Source of the DNA: Cytophagales bacterium | GTDB lineage: Bacteria; Bacteroidota; Bacteroidia; Cytophagales; JAAEPT01 | Length of the DNA: 13,512 nt | Direction: 5' to 3' | Assembly: GCA_011524675.1 (NCBI GenBank) | Contig: WTJX01000554.1 | Coordinates: 1-13,512 of the forward strand | Shown here: piece after piece, positions 1 through 6,416 of the stretch | How positions within the stretch are numbered: position 1 is the stretch's first letter | Layout of the letters: each line of letters starts with the position of its first letter | Notes under the pieces: model-generated | Databases searched by the model: none | What the model was told of the DNA's origin: nothing | What the model saw: the letters and a program-made list of their open reading frames with translations, nothing else | Translations under genes and position numbers: made by a program

Positions 1-40
1 TTAAAATTTTGTATAACGCAGAATAAGTGCAAAAGATGGT

Positions 41-55
41 TTTGCAAAGCCTTCT
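41..55. repeat. 15-bp repeat arm left of the DUF1800/DUF1501 pair
   Basis: TTTGCAAAGCCTTCT at 41-55 is the exact reverse complement of AGAAGGCTTTGCAAA at 3366-3380, so the two arms bracket the DUF1800/DUF1501 gene pair in inverted orientation. The rest of 1-120 holds no supportable gene. A short open stretch on the minus strand ends in a stop at 1-3, but it is closed by an in-frame stop at 94-96. I see no clear promoter for the first gene here. The match could be an interspersed intergenic word or chance. Confidence 0.4.
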
Positions 56-120
56 TGAACTGAATACCTACTTAAAAACACAGCATCACTTCCCTATACA
101 GAAATTTAAGATAAAAGTTT

Positions 121-1827
121 ATGGCAATAAATAGACGCAATTTTGTAAAAGTCTCTTCCGCTGCTGCCGTAGCAGCACCCATGATTAGTACTTCACTCCA
201 AGCAGCCACATTACTCAAAAAAGAACCCGATGAAAACTTAGTGGTACAAAATATTGCTCCTGAGTATCATATATTAAATAAAATAGCTTACGGTCCTAAA
301 GAAGAAGATGTCGCTTTGCTAAAAAAGAAAGGCTTAGAAAAATACCTCAAAGAACAATTAAACCCCAAGGAAGAAGAAGAAAACCCCATTATCGCTAAAA
401 AACTTTCTGAATATACGTACGAAGAAAAATTCAAGGCTGAAGATGGAGGTAAGGAAGAAAAAGTTACAACCAAGATACAATACTTAGATAAGACTGCCTC
501 TGAGCTTTGGGAGAAGAAACAATCGCTTAAAGGGAAAAATTTTAATCTCATCACTAATGCCAGTAGAGAAGTAGCCTTGGCTACCTTTCTCAAAGCCGCC
601 TATAGCAAATGGCAACTAAGAGAAGTCATGGTAGAGTTTTGGCACAACCACTTTAATATAGATGCTTTTTCAGATCGAAGGATACCCGTATTCTTTGTAC
701 AGTTTGATAGAGATGTCATACGTAAACATTGCTTTGGCAATTTTAGAGAGCTTTTAGAAGCTACGGCAAAAAGCCCAGCCATGCTTTACTATCTGAATAA
801 CAATGCTAGCAAAGCTAGCCCAGCCAATGAAAACTATGCTAGGGAGCTTTTTGAATTACATACGCTTGGAGAAGACAACTACTTCAACGAACTGTATGAC
901 AAATGGAAAGAAGTACCAGGCGCAGCCCAAGGTAAGGCCATTGGTTATATAGACGAAGACGTTTATGAAACTGCAAGGGCATTCACAGGGTGGACAGTAG
1001 GAGACAACTCCAATACAGGAAGGAAAAACGAAAGAGTACCTAGCTCAGGAGAGTTTTATTTTCAAGATAGCTGGCACGATCATTATCAAAAAAGAGTGTT
1101 GGGCGTAGAAATACCTTCTAATCAAGGCCCTATGGAAGATGCCAAAAAAGTATTAGATATACTTGCTTACCATAAAGGAACGGCAACTTTTTTATGTACA
1201 AAGATATGTACTCGCTTGGTAAGTGATACCCCTCCAAAGTCTTTGATCTCCAAAGCAGTAGCTACATGGATGAAACACCACCACTCAAAAGATCAGATAG
1301 CACAAGTTCTAAAGACTATCGTACTCTCAGACGAATTTCAGAAAGCTAAAGGAGCAAAAGTAAAAAGACCTTTTGAGCTTATATTATCTTTTATTAGAGC
1401 AAGTGATATGGATTTTAATCCTAATCAGAAACTATATTCTTTACTCAATGAGATGGGCTATCAACTATTTCAATGGCCAGCACCTACAGGGCATCCAGAC
1501 GAACCAAGTTATTGGACAGGTGCAGGCATGATGCTCAAAAGGTGGAAAGCAGTTGATTTGATTACTAATAAGTACTATCCCAAAGCCACTACTTTTGATA
1601 CGCTAGACAAGAGCATTGAACAATATGGCAGCACTGCCACTAGCTTTGTATCCTATTGGTACAAAAAATTAATAGGTGCGCAACCAAGTGAAAAAACAAA
1701 AAATGACTTGGTAGCAGTACTAGGAAAGGAAGGAAAAGAGAGTGAGGCTATTACCATCAAAGAGAAAGAAAGAGCAAGAAAAACGGTAGCATCAATTGCT
1801 ATGCTAGCAGAGTTTCAAGTAAGGTAA
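121..1827 (+). CDS. DUF1800 family protein with twin-arginine signal
   Basis: A 568-residue exported protein of the DUF1800 family, whose biochemical role is unknown. The N-terminus NRRNFVK (residues 4-10) followed by the small hydrophobic stretch VSSAAAVAAPMISTS is a Tat-type signal, with a plausible cleavage near SLQA (25-28). This supports export of a folded protein. Family hallmarks are VEFWHNHFNI (171-180), ANENYARELFELHTLG (235-250), AFTGW (287-291) and the QWPAPTGHPD block (451-460). The first 140 residues include a lysine/glutamate-rich insert (about 81-139). The gene is followed 62 bases later by a DUF1501 gene on the same strand; DUF1800 and DUF1501 genes are habitually adjacent in Bacteroidetes and Planctomycetes, so the two products probably work together. 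The start at 121 is supported by the Tat motif directly after it. Family assignment is firm; function is not known. Confidence 0.93.
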   Translation: MAINRRNFVKVSSAAAVAAPMISTSLQAATLLKKEPDENLVVQNIAPEYHILNKIAYGPKEEDVALLKKKGLEKYLKEQLNPKEEEENPIIAKKLSEYTYEEKFKAEDGGKEEKVTTKIQYLDKTASELWEKKQSLKGKNFNLITNASREVALATFLKAAYSKWQLREVMVEFWHNHFNIDAFSDRRIPVFFVQFDRDVIRKHCFGNFRELLEATAKSPAMLYYLNNNASKASPANENYARELFELHTLGEDNYFNELYDKWKEVPGAAQGKAIGYIDEDVYETARAFTGWTVGDNSNTGRKNERVPSSGEFYFQDSWHDHYQKRVLGVEIPSNQGPMEDAKKVLDILAYHKGTATFLCTKICTRLVSDTPPKSLISKAVATWMKHHHSKDQIAQVLKTIVLSDEFQKAKGAKVKRPFELILSFIRASDMDFNPNQKLYSLLNEMGYQLFQWPAPTGHPDEPSYWTGAGMMLKRWKAVDLITNKYYPKATTFDTLDKSIEQYGSTATSFVSYWYKKLIGAQPSEKTKNDLVAVLGKEGKESEAITIKEKERARKTVASIAMLAEFQVR

Positions 1828-1889
1828 GTATTTTCAGAGGATTACTTAAGCACATAAAGACAGACTCAAAAACATAAAAAATATATAAA

Positions 1890-3128
1890 ATGAACAGAAG
1901 AGAGCTTTTAAAAGGTTGTACAGACTTTGTAAAGTCTATGTACCAAGAAGAAGAAATTCATTACTCTTTAGATCAAAACGGTACAAGTGATGAAATATTA
2001 GTCGTCATTTTCTTGCGTGGCGGTTATGATGGTCTCAACTTCCTTGCTCCTGTAGATGATAAAAATTATATCTCTGCAAGAGGAGAAGATTTAAGAATAA
2101 CAGATCAAAACAAAAATAAAGGGCTTGCCATAGAGCAAAACTTCTTGGATGCTGACTTTCGCTTGCACAAATATGCAAAACCAATCAAAGAACTGTATGA
2201 TGATAAAAAACTTGCTTTTGTACATGCTAGTGGACTCAGCAATGGTACAAGAAGCCACTTTGTAGCGCAACAGCTTATAGAAAAGGGTACGCTAAAAGAA
2301 AAAAACCTACGAGATGGTTGGTTGACAAGGTACTTAGATGGAGAACAAAGTGAACAATTGTCTGCCTATGCCGTAGGTAACAATCAGCCAGAATCATTGC
2401 TAGCAGCAAGACAAGTACTCTCTCTCAATAGGATAGAAGACCTTAAGATAGGTTGGGGTAACGAACTAAAAAATCTTATGAGAAATAGTTACCTTGGTAC
2501 TTCTTTCATCAATCAACAAGGAACTTCTGCCATGGATATTCAAAAGTTTTTAGATGAAAAATCTAGCAATGAAAACCTTCATAAGGCAGAAAATATCAAA
2601 AAGAAAATTAATCAAAGTAAAGGTAAAAGAGACGGTAAGTTTGTCAATAACCTCAATACCCTAGAAACCATCATCAAAATGGAAGTAGGTTTAAAAGTTG
2701 GTACTATCAACTATGGAGGTTGGGATACTCATGATGGACAACAAGGAAGGTACGAACCAAAAATACAAGATCTATGTCAAAGCTTGGCTCAATTTTACAA
2801 TAGACTACATAACTATCATTCAAGACTCAACATAGTAGTCATGAGTGAGTTTGGCAGAAGAGTAAAAGCAAACAACAATGGTGGTACAGACCATGGTTAT
2901 GGCAATGTCATGTGGGCACTGGGAGGAAATGTCAATGGAGGTAATATTTATGGCAAGTGGCCAGGTCTCGCAAATGATCAACTCAACAAAAAAGTAGATT
3001 TGGAAATTACTACAGACTACAGAACGGTATTAGCTGAGTTAATGCAAAAAAGAATGAAGCGAAAAGATATTGCTAACATTTTTCCTAAGTTTAACTATAA
3101 AAAAAGCCTAGGTATATTTAATGCTTAG
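1890..3128 (+). CDS. DUF1501 family protein
   Basis: A 412-residue DUF1501 protein. The family is distantly related to the alkaline phosphatase/sulfatase fold but has no established reaction. Visible hallmarks are VVIFLRGGYDGLNFLAP (38-54), RSHFVAQQLIEKG (121-133), NYGGWDTHDGQ (274-284) and MSEFGRRVKANNNGGTDHGY (318-337), followed by the glycine-rich GGNVNGGNIYGKWPGL (345-360). The Asp and His residues in the WDTHD and GGTDHG blocks are the likely metal or active-site ligands by analogy with the fold. The N-terminus starts NRRELLKG, a twin-arginine motif, but it is not followed by a hydrophobic segment (GCTDFVKSMYQEEE is polar). The start is fixed because an in-frame stop lies at 1875-1877. 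It is probably co-transcribed with the DUF1800 gene 62 bases upstream and may depend on that partner for export. Confidence 0.93.
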   Translation: MNRRELLKGCTDFVKSMYQEEEIHYSLDQNGTSDEILVVIFLRGGYDGLNFLAPVDDKNYISARGEDLRITDQNKNKGLAIEQNFLDADFRLHKYAKPIKELYDDKKLAFVHASGLSNGTRSHFVAQQLIEKGTLKEKNLRDGWLTRYLDGEQSEQLSAYAVGNNQPESLLAARQVLSLNRIEDLKIGWGNELKNLMRNSYLGTSFINQQGTSAMDIQKFLDEKSSNENLHKAENIKKKINQSKGKRDGKFVNNLNTLETIIKMEVGLKVGTINYGGWDTHDGQQGRYEPKIQDLCQSLAQFYNRLHNYHSRLNIVVMSEFGRRVKANNNGGTDHGYGNVMWALGGNVNGGNIYGKWPGLANDQLNKKVDLEITTDYRTVLAELMQKRMKRKDIANIFPKFNYKKSLGIFNA

Positions 3129-3185
3129 CTCATTTATAGTAGATGAGAAGCTAATTTACATTAAAACTCGATTATTTGGGTTTTT
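3125..3185 (+). terminator. Paired hairpins ending the DUF1800/DUF1501 unit
   Basis: Two consecutive hairpins. The first has arms TTAGCT (3125-3130) and AGCTAA (3149-3154), extended by CAT (3131-3133) with ATG (3143-3145), and encloses the DUF1501 stop codon in its left arm. The second has arms AAAACTC (3163-3169) and GGGTTTT (3178-3184, with one T-G wobble), an 8-base loop, and a T-run at 3181-3185, the form of a modest intrinsic terminator. Confidence 0.5.
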
Positions 3186-3207
3186 ACAAAAGTTTGCATT
3201 AACTACA

Positions 3208-3324
3208 AGGTACAAAGTACCAAGTACAAAGAATGTTTTCTTTTAAGTTGTTAGAGTACTTAAAAGTCAGTACACTATCTTTTTTAAATGCTTTCCTTAT
3301 CGTGGTACTTGGTACTTTATACTT
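3208..3324. repeat. Long inverted repeat of GTAC-containing words
   Basis: AAAGTACCAAGTAC (3214-3227) pairs perfectly with GTACTTGGTACTTT (3305-3318). The arms extend to 3208-3227 and 3305-3324 with two mismatches. Inside lies a second hairpin, CTTTTAAG (3240-3247) with CTTAAAAG (3259-3266). Each arm also repeats the word GTAC internally (for example GGTACAAAGTACC). The whole could form a cruciform or a long structured 3' tail. Confidence 0.7.
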
Positions 3325-3433
3325 CGTACTATTTAGCAGTAATTTAGTTTTTGCTTTACTACATTAGAAGGCTTTGCAAATACTTTGAAAAAAGGCATGA
3401 TTTTATTCCACGAAAGTGGTAAGAAAGATAAAA

Positions 3434-3468
3434 AAAAATCACTCTATCTATCAGTTAGAGTGATTTTT
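3434..3468 (+). terminator. Intrinsic terminator, probably bidirectional
   Basis: A 13-bp perfect stem: AAAAATCACTCTA (3434-3446) pairs with TAGAGTGATTTTT (3456-3468) across a 9-base loop. A-tract and T-tract sit at the two outer ends, so it can stop transcription from either side of this convergent region. It is the strongest terminator between the DUF1501 and receptor genes. Confidence 0.85.
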
Positions 3469-3521
3469 GGTTTTATGTAAGCATTAGCTGAGCTACGTTT
3501 TCATTCTCATGGGCTTGTTAT

Positions 3522-3660
3522 TAATCACTAATCGTTAACCACTAATCACTGTAAAAACCTCATTCATTTTTTCATTATTTTAATTTCTTAATTTTTGTGG
3601 TAAAATGCATACACCACAGAGCTTCTCTAATTATTCATTTTTCATCATACATTATTCATT
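3522..3660. repeat. Short direct-repeat clusters
   Basis: TAATCACT occurs at 3522-3529 and 3543-3550, with the overlapping word CACTAATC at 3526-3533 and 3540-3547, separated by GTTAAC. Further on, ATTATTCATT occurs at 3630-3639 and 3651-3660, with related TTCATT words around 3562-3580. These look like degenerate tandem-type intergenic repeats and do not resemble CRISPR units or coding sequence. Confidence 0.6.
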
Positions 3661-3734
3661 AAAAACTGCCACTTTCGTGGAATAAAATCTCGCTCTGAAT
3701 ATCACTGGTGCTATAAAGGTTCTTGTCCGCTTAC

Positions 3735-6182
3735 TTATATTTTGAATCCTACAGTAACAAAAAATGTTCTTCCTTGTGCAGGGATAATGCCTGGTCCCGG
3801 ATAGCCAGCAGCACGACGGGTAAAGTAGATAGTATTGGTAAGGTTGTTTAGGCTAAACTGTAAATCAACATATTTTCCAAACTCATATTTGGCAGAAAAA
3901 TCCAATACTTGATAAGAAGGGATTATGCCTTGTACTCCATTATTAAAGTCATTCTCTACTGTATTTTGGGCATCCGAAAACTGAGCACTCATGTACGAAA
4001 ACTGTAATGAAGTACCAAAAGATTTGTAGCGGTAGCTAATACCCGACCTTATATTGTACTTTGGAACGTTTTCCACCCTATTGCCACTTTCTACACCATC
4101 TGTACTCGTATCATCTATGTTGGTATAAGTAGCTATGGTATATGCACCATTTAGTGAAAGTATCAACTTATGATCTTTTGCTTTTGGGTTCATTATTTTC
4201 AAAATATTTAACTCTACAAGGCTTTCTATTCCATATATTTTAGCTTGCCCTATATTCGTTCGTTTTCTTTTGTCATCTTCTCGTATTTCTCCTATCCTAT
4301 CATTATAGTTGATATGAAAAAAGTTGGCATCAAAATAATACTTACTAAAGTTTCTCTTTCTGAATCCAATATCAAAGCTATAGCCACTTTCATCTACAAT
4401 GGCTGAATCTACTTCTTGCAGTTCTCCCGTAACCCTCACGTCTGTAAAGTTTAAAGCTCGGTAGTTTGTAGTGATATTGGCGTAAGCTTCTATATTTTCA
4501 TTTATTTTGTATGAAGTTCCTAAGCCAAACAAAAGAATATGACGTACTTTTTGTGTAGTGTCTCCCCCTTCTTGAAATATAAGGTTGTCATTCACCTCAA
4601 AAGGATCATTAAACGTACCGATAGAGTTTGTCTGTATATATTCGTAACGCATACCAGGGACAAAACTTAACTTTTCATTAACACGTAAAATGTTTTCAGT
4701 AAAAAAGGATAAATTATAATTTGGGAAATCATAATCGGATACCTTTATCCTTCTTTGGTTATAATCATCAACGGTATAATTTTCTTCAAAATCTAAAGCG
4801 TTAAAGTTGGAATTACTTCCTTTACTACCTAAGCCAAGTGAAAAATTAGTAAAGCCTCTATATGCTCTCGTACCTATCAATAAAGTATTTTCAAGTTTTT
4901 TGAATGCATATTGATAGGTAAGCTTTGTTTCATTGCCAATGTTTTTGAACGAACCATCTATCAAATCTCTATAGCCTCCTTGGTCTTCTTCACTAGGAGA
5001 GATAAGCAAACCCAGAGATGTTCTTCTACCTAGCAAGCCAAAGAAGTTACTATATAGGTTCAGCTTTTCATTGAATTGATAGTGTAGCTTGACCGCGAAT
5101 ATATTCCAGTTGACGCGAAACCAATTTCTATCCCTATTAGATGTTTGTGGATTGCTATTAAACTGGGTTTCAGAAAGCCCTCCTGCCTGTTTAGTGAGGT
5201 AGTAAAGCATGCTATAGTCTAGCTGAAGTGTTAGTTTTTTTGAAGCCTCGTATGTTAAGCTTGTGTGAGCATTGTGTGCATCAAATTCAGAGTTTTCTCT
5301 CCAGCTATCACCACTCTTGTATTGATAAAAGCTCAAATAGTTCAGTTTTCCTACTTGTCCACCAAAAGTATGTGCAGTACTCATAAATTTGTATGCTCCA
5401 AAAGTATTTTGCGTAGCATAAGAAAACTTTTTATCTATAGGTCCTTTTTTAAATCTGAAATTGAGTAGTCCTCCAAACTGAGTTCCATATTGCAAAGCTC
5501 CAGCACCTCTCACAAACTCTATCTTGCTCACTACAAATAACGGAGGTGTATAATAACTTTCGGGGTAGCCCAAAGCGTCAGCGCTGATGTCATAGCCGTT
5601 TTGTCTGGTATTGAAGTTAGTAGAACGCCTAGGGTCTAGTCCTCTACCACCAACATCCAGTTGTAAGCCACCGCCGTCACTTTCCCAAATGGTTATGCCT
5701 GTTACTTTGGAGAGTGCTTGTCGAGGGTTATTGGTAGATTTGTTGATAACATATTGCTCAATATTGGCAACTTCGGTTTTTTGTCCTTCAGAAACGAAGC
5801 CTTCTTCTACAGACTTTTTAGGTTTTATTCCATAAGGGTCACTATCTCCATGAATCACTACCTCATCTAATTCTTGTGCTTCTGTTTTTAACTGAAAATT
5901 GGTGGTTATATCTGTTGTAACATTAAGTTTTTGAACTAAGGTTGTATGATTTAAAAAACTAATTGTAACAGTATATATTCCTTTTTCTTTCACGTTTAAT
6001 GAAAAAGTACCTTCAGGACTAGCTTGTATATTATATGTCGCTTCGCCTTTTTTTATTTGTACTACCGCAAAGGGCACAGTTTCTCCGTTTTCATTTTTAA
6101 TTTTTCCTTTGATGTTTATTTCTTCTGCATATGCTGTGCAAAACAGTTGTGCAAAGAAGAGTAGTAATATGCTTAGTTTCAT
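3735..6182 (-). CDS. TonB-dependent receptor, FecA-like
   Basis: An 815-residue outer-membrane receptor that would import a metal chelate, probably ferric, using TonB/ExbBD energy. It has a cleavable signal peptide (1-19, ending AYA). A carboxypeptidase-regulatory-like domain follows (about 22-100; GKIKNENGETVPFAVVQIKK, GTFSLNV), then a TonB box ELDEVVI (104-110), a plug domain (about 135-250) and a 22-strand-type barrel to the end. The plug carries GGRGLDPRRST (178-188) and VRGAGALQYGTQFGGLLNF (224-242), which resemble ferric dicitrate receptor FecA. The C-terminus ends GFKI rather than on a terminal aromatic residue. It is the last gene of the minus-strand cluster, 234 bases downstream of the HTTM gene, a gap rich in repeats and alternative hairpins. 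The substrate cannot be told from sequence; ferric citrate or a siderophore is the best guess. Confidence 0.93.
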   Translation of the reverse strand: MKLSILLLFFAQLFCTAYAEEINIKGKIKNENGETVPFAVVQIKKGEATYNIQASPEGTFSLNVKEKGIYTVTISFLNHTTLVQKLNVTTDITTNFQLKTEAQELDEVVIHGDSDPYGIKPKKSVEEGFVSEGQKTEVANIEQYVINKSTNNPRQALSKVTGITIWESDGGGLQLDVGGRGLDPRRSTNFNTRQNGYDISADALGYPESYYTPPLFVVSKIEFVRGAGALQYGTQFGGLLNFRFKKGPIDKKFSYATQNTFGAYKFMSTAHTFGGQVGKLNYLSFYQYKSGDSWRENSEFDAHNAHTSLTYEASKKLTLQLDYSMLYYLTKQAGGLSETQFNSNPQTSNRDRNWFRVNWNIFAVKLHYQFNEKLNLYSNFFGLLGRRTSLGLLISPSEEDQGGYRDLIDGSFKNIGNETKLTYQYAFKKLENTLLIGTRAYRGFTNFSLGLGSKGSNSNFNALDFEENYTVDDYNQRRIKVSDYDFPNYNLSFFTENILRVNEKLSFVPGMRYEYIQTNSIGTFNDPFEVNDNLIFQEGGDTTQKVRHILLFGLGTSYKINENIEAYANITTNYRALNFTDVRVTGELQEVDSAIVDESGYSFDIGFRKRNFSKYYFDANFFHINYNDRIGEIREDDKRKRTNIGQAKIYGIESLVELNILKIMNPKAKDHKLILSLNGAYTIATYTNIDDTSTDGVESGNRVENVPKYNIRSGISYRYKSFGTSLQFSYMSAQFSDAQNTVENDFNNGVQGIIPSYQVLDFSAKYEFGKYVDLQFSLNNLTNTIYFTRRAAGYPGPGIIPAQGRTFFVTVGFKI

Positions 6183-6194
6183 GGGTTTATATAT

Positions 6195-6218
6195 GTTTTA
6201 AGTTATAGGTTTTAAGTT
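6195..6218. repeat. 10-bp direct repeat ahead of the receptor gene
   Basis: GTTTTAAGTT at 6195-6204 is repeated at 6209-6218 with a 4-base spacer, within 13-36 bases upstream of the receptor start codon. On the coding strand this is an AACTTAAAAC pair in the A-rich leader. It may be part of a ribosome-loading region or a degenerate intergenic repeat. Confidence 0.45.
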
Positions 6219-6294
6219 TTATGTTTAAGCATGTCTTTGTCTGCTTAGAGTTACTTAAACCTTAGTTTTTTCGCTCTCGCCGTGCGGGTTTCAT

Positions 6295-6336
6295 GTGTTT
6301 AAAATGTGTTCAAGTATTCGTGTTTTCTTGTGTTTA
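6295..6336. repeat. Four AAACAC-type words upstream of the receptor
   Basis: GTGTTT or GTGTTC begins at 6295, 6306, 6320 and 6330, giving steps of 11, 14 and 10 bases, close to one helical turn. On the receptor's strand these read AAACAC or GAACAC. They lie 113-154 bases upstream of its start codon. Regularly phased words on one DNA face can be protein-binding sites, but no known regulator is recognised. Confidence 0.35.
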
Positions 6337-6340
6337 GGTT

Positions 6341-6412
6341 GAGAAAGCCTTGCGTAATGAGCTACAGGCTTTGAGTATTTTTAATCATATCTACTTACAA
6401 GCTGGCTTTCTC
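6341..6412 (-). promoter_or_regulatory. Alternative hairpins in the HTTM-receptor gap
   Basis: Read on the minus strand, three segments can pair in two exclusive ways. GAGAAAGCC (6412-6404) can pair with GGCTTTCTC (6349-6341), a 9-bp stem. AAAGCCT (6372-6366) can pair with AGGCTTT (6350-6344), a 7-bp stem with a 15-base loop. Both use the same downstream segment, as in an attenuator or processing site. No T-run follows, so termination is not the obvious outcome. Confidence 0.35.
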
Positions 6413-6416
6413 TTCA

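Larger units (their letters stand above)
3399..3689. repeat. 21-bp inverted repeat pair with GAAA-tetraloop cores
   Basis: The 21 bases at 3399-3419 recur as an exact reverse complement at 3669-3689, with 249 bases between. The core of each arm, CCACGAAAGTGG, is itself a hairpin: a CCAC/GTGG stem closed by a GAAA (GNRA-type) loop. Because the flanking genes converge, each arm lies in the sense orientation in the 3' tail of one of them. The right arm is followed on the minus strand by a T-run (A-run 3661-3665 on plus), so it may act as a weak terminator for the receptor gene. No target-site duplication is visible at the outer ends. Confidence 0.7.
3129..3734. other. 606-base convergent intergenic region without a gene
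   Basis: This stretch separates the 3' ends of the DUF1501 gene (plus) and the TonB-dependent receptor gene (minus). I find no credible coding region; the longest open stretch around 3343-3480 runs through a terminator hairpin and is not conserved-looking. It holds two terminators, a long inverted repeat made of GTAC words, a 21-bp inverted repeat with tetraloop hairpin cores, and short direct-repeat clusters, listed separately. A further small hairpin, TGTGGT (3596-3601) with ACCACA (3613-3618), is present. Confidence 0.75.

Noticed and set aside
1..93. Minus-strand open stretch ending at a TAA at 1-3, with a beta-barrel-like aromatic end (LRYTKF)
   Set aside because: An in-frame stop at 94-96 and another at 106-108 close it after about 30 codons, with no start codon supported. 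It may be a gene remnant but cannot be called.
288..782. Two minus-strand open frames inside the DUF1800 gene
   Set aside because: They are reverse-strand shadows of the coding sequence, rich in Ser/Leu/Phe from Lys/Glu-rich codons, with no independent support.
3343..3480. Plus-strand open stretch reading MILFHESGKKDKK and ending at 3478-3480
   Set aside because: It runs through the intrinsic terminator at 3434-3468, has no upstream start signal, and its FHESG word comes from the inverted repeat.
3522..3660. CRISPR-like array
   Set aside because: The repeats are 8-10 bases, two copies each, with no uniform spacers and no cas genes.
3399..3689. Invertible promoter of the Bacteroides capsule type
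   Set aside because: Arm length and spacing fit, but both flanking genes end towards the segment, so a promoter inside it would drive only antisense transcripts. Kept only as one option for the repeat.
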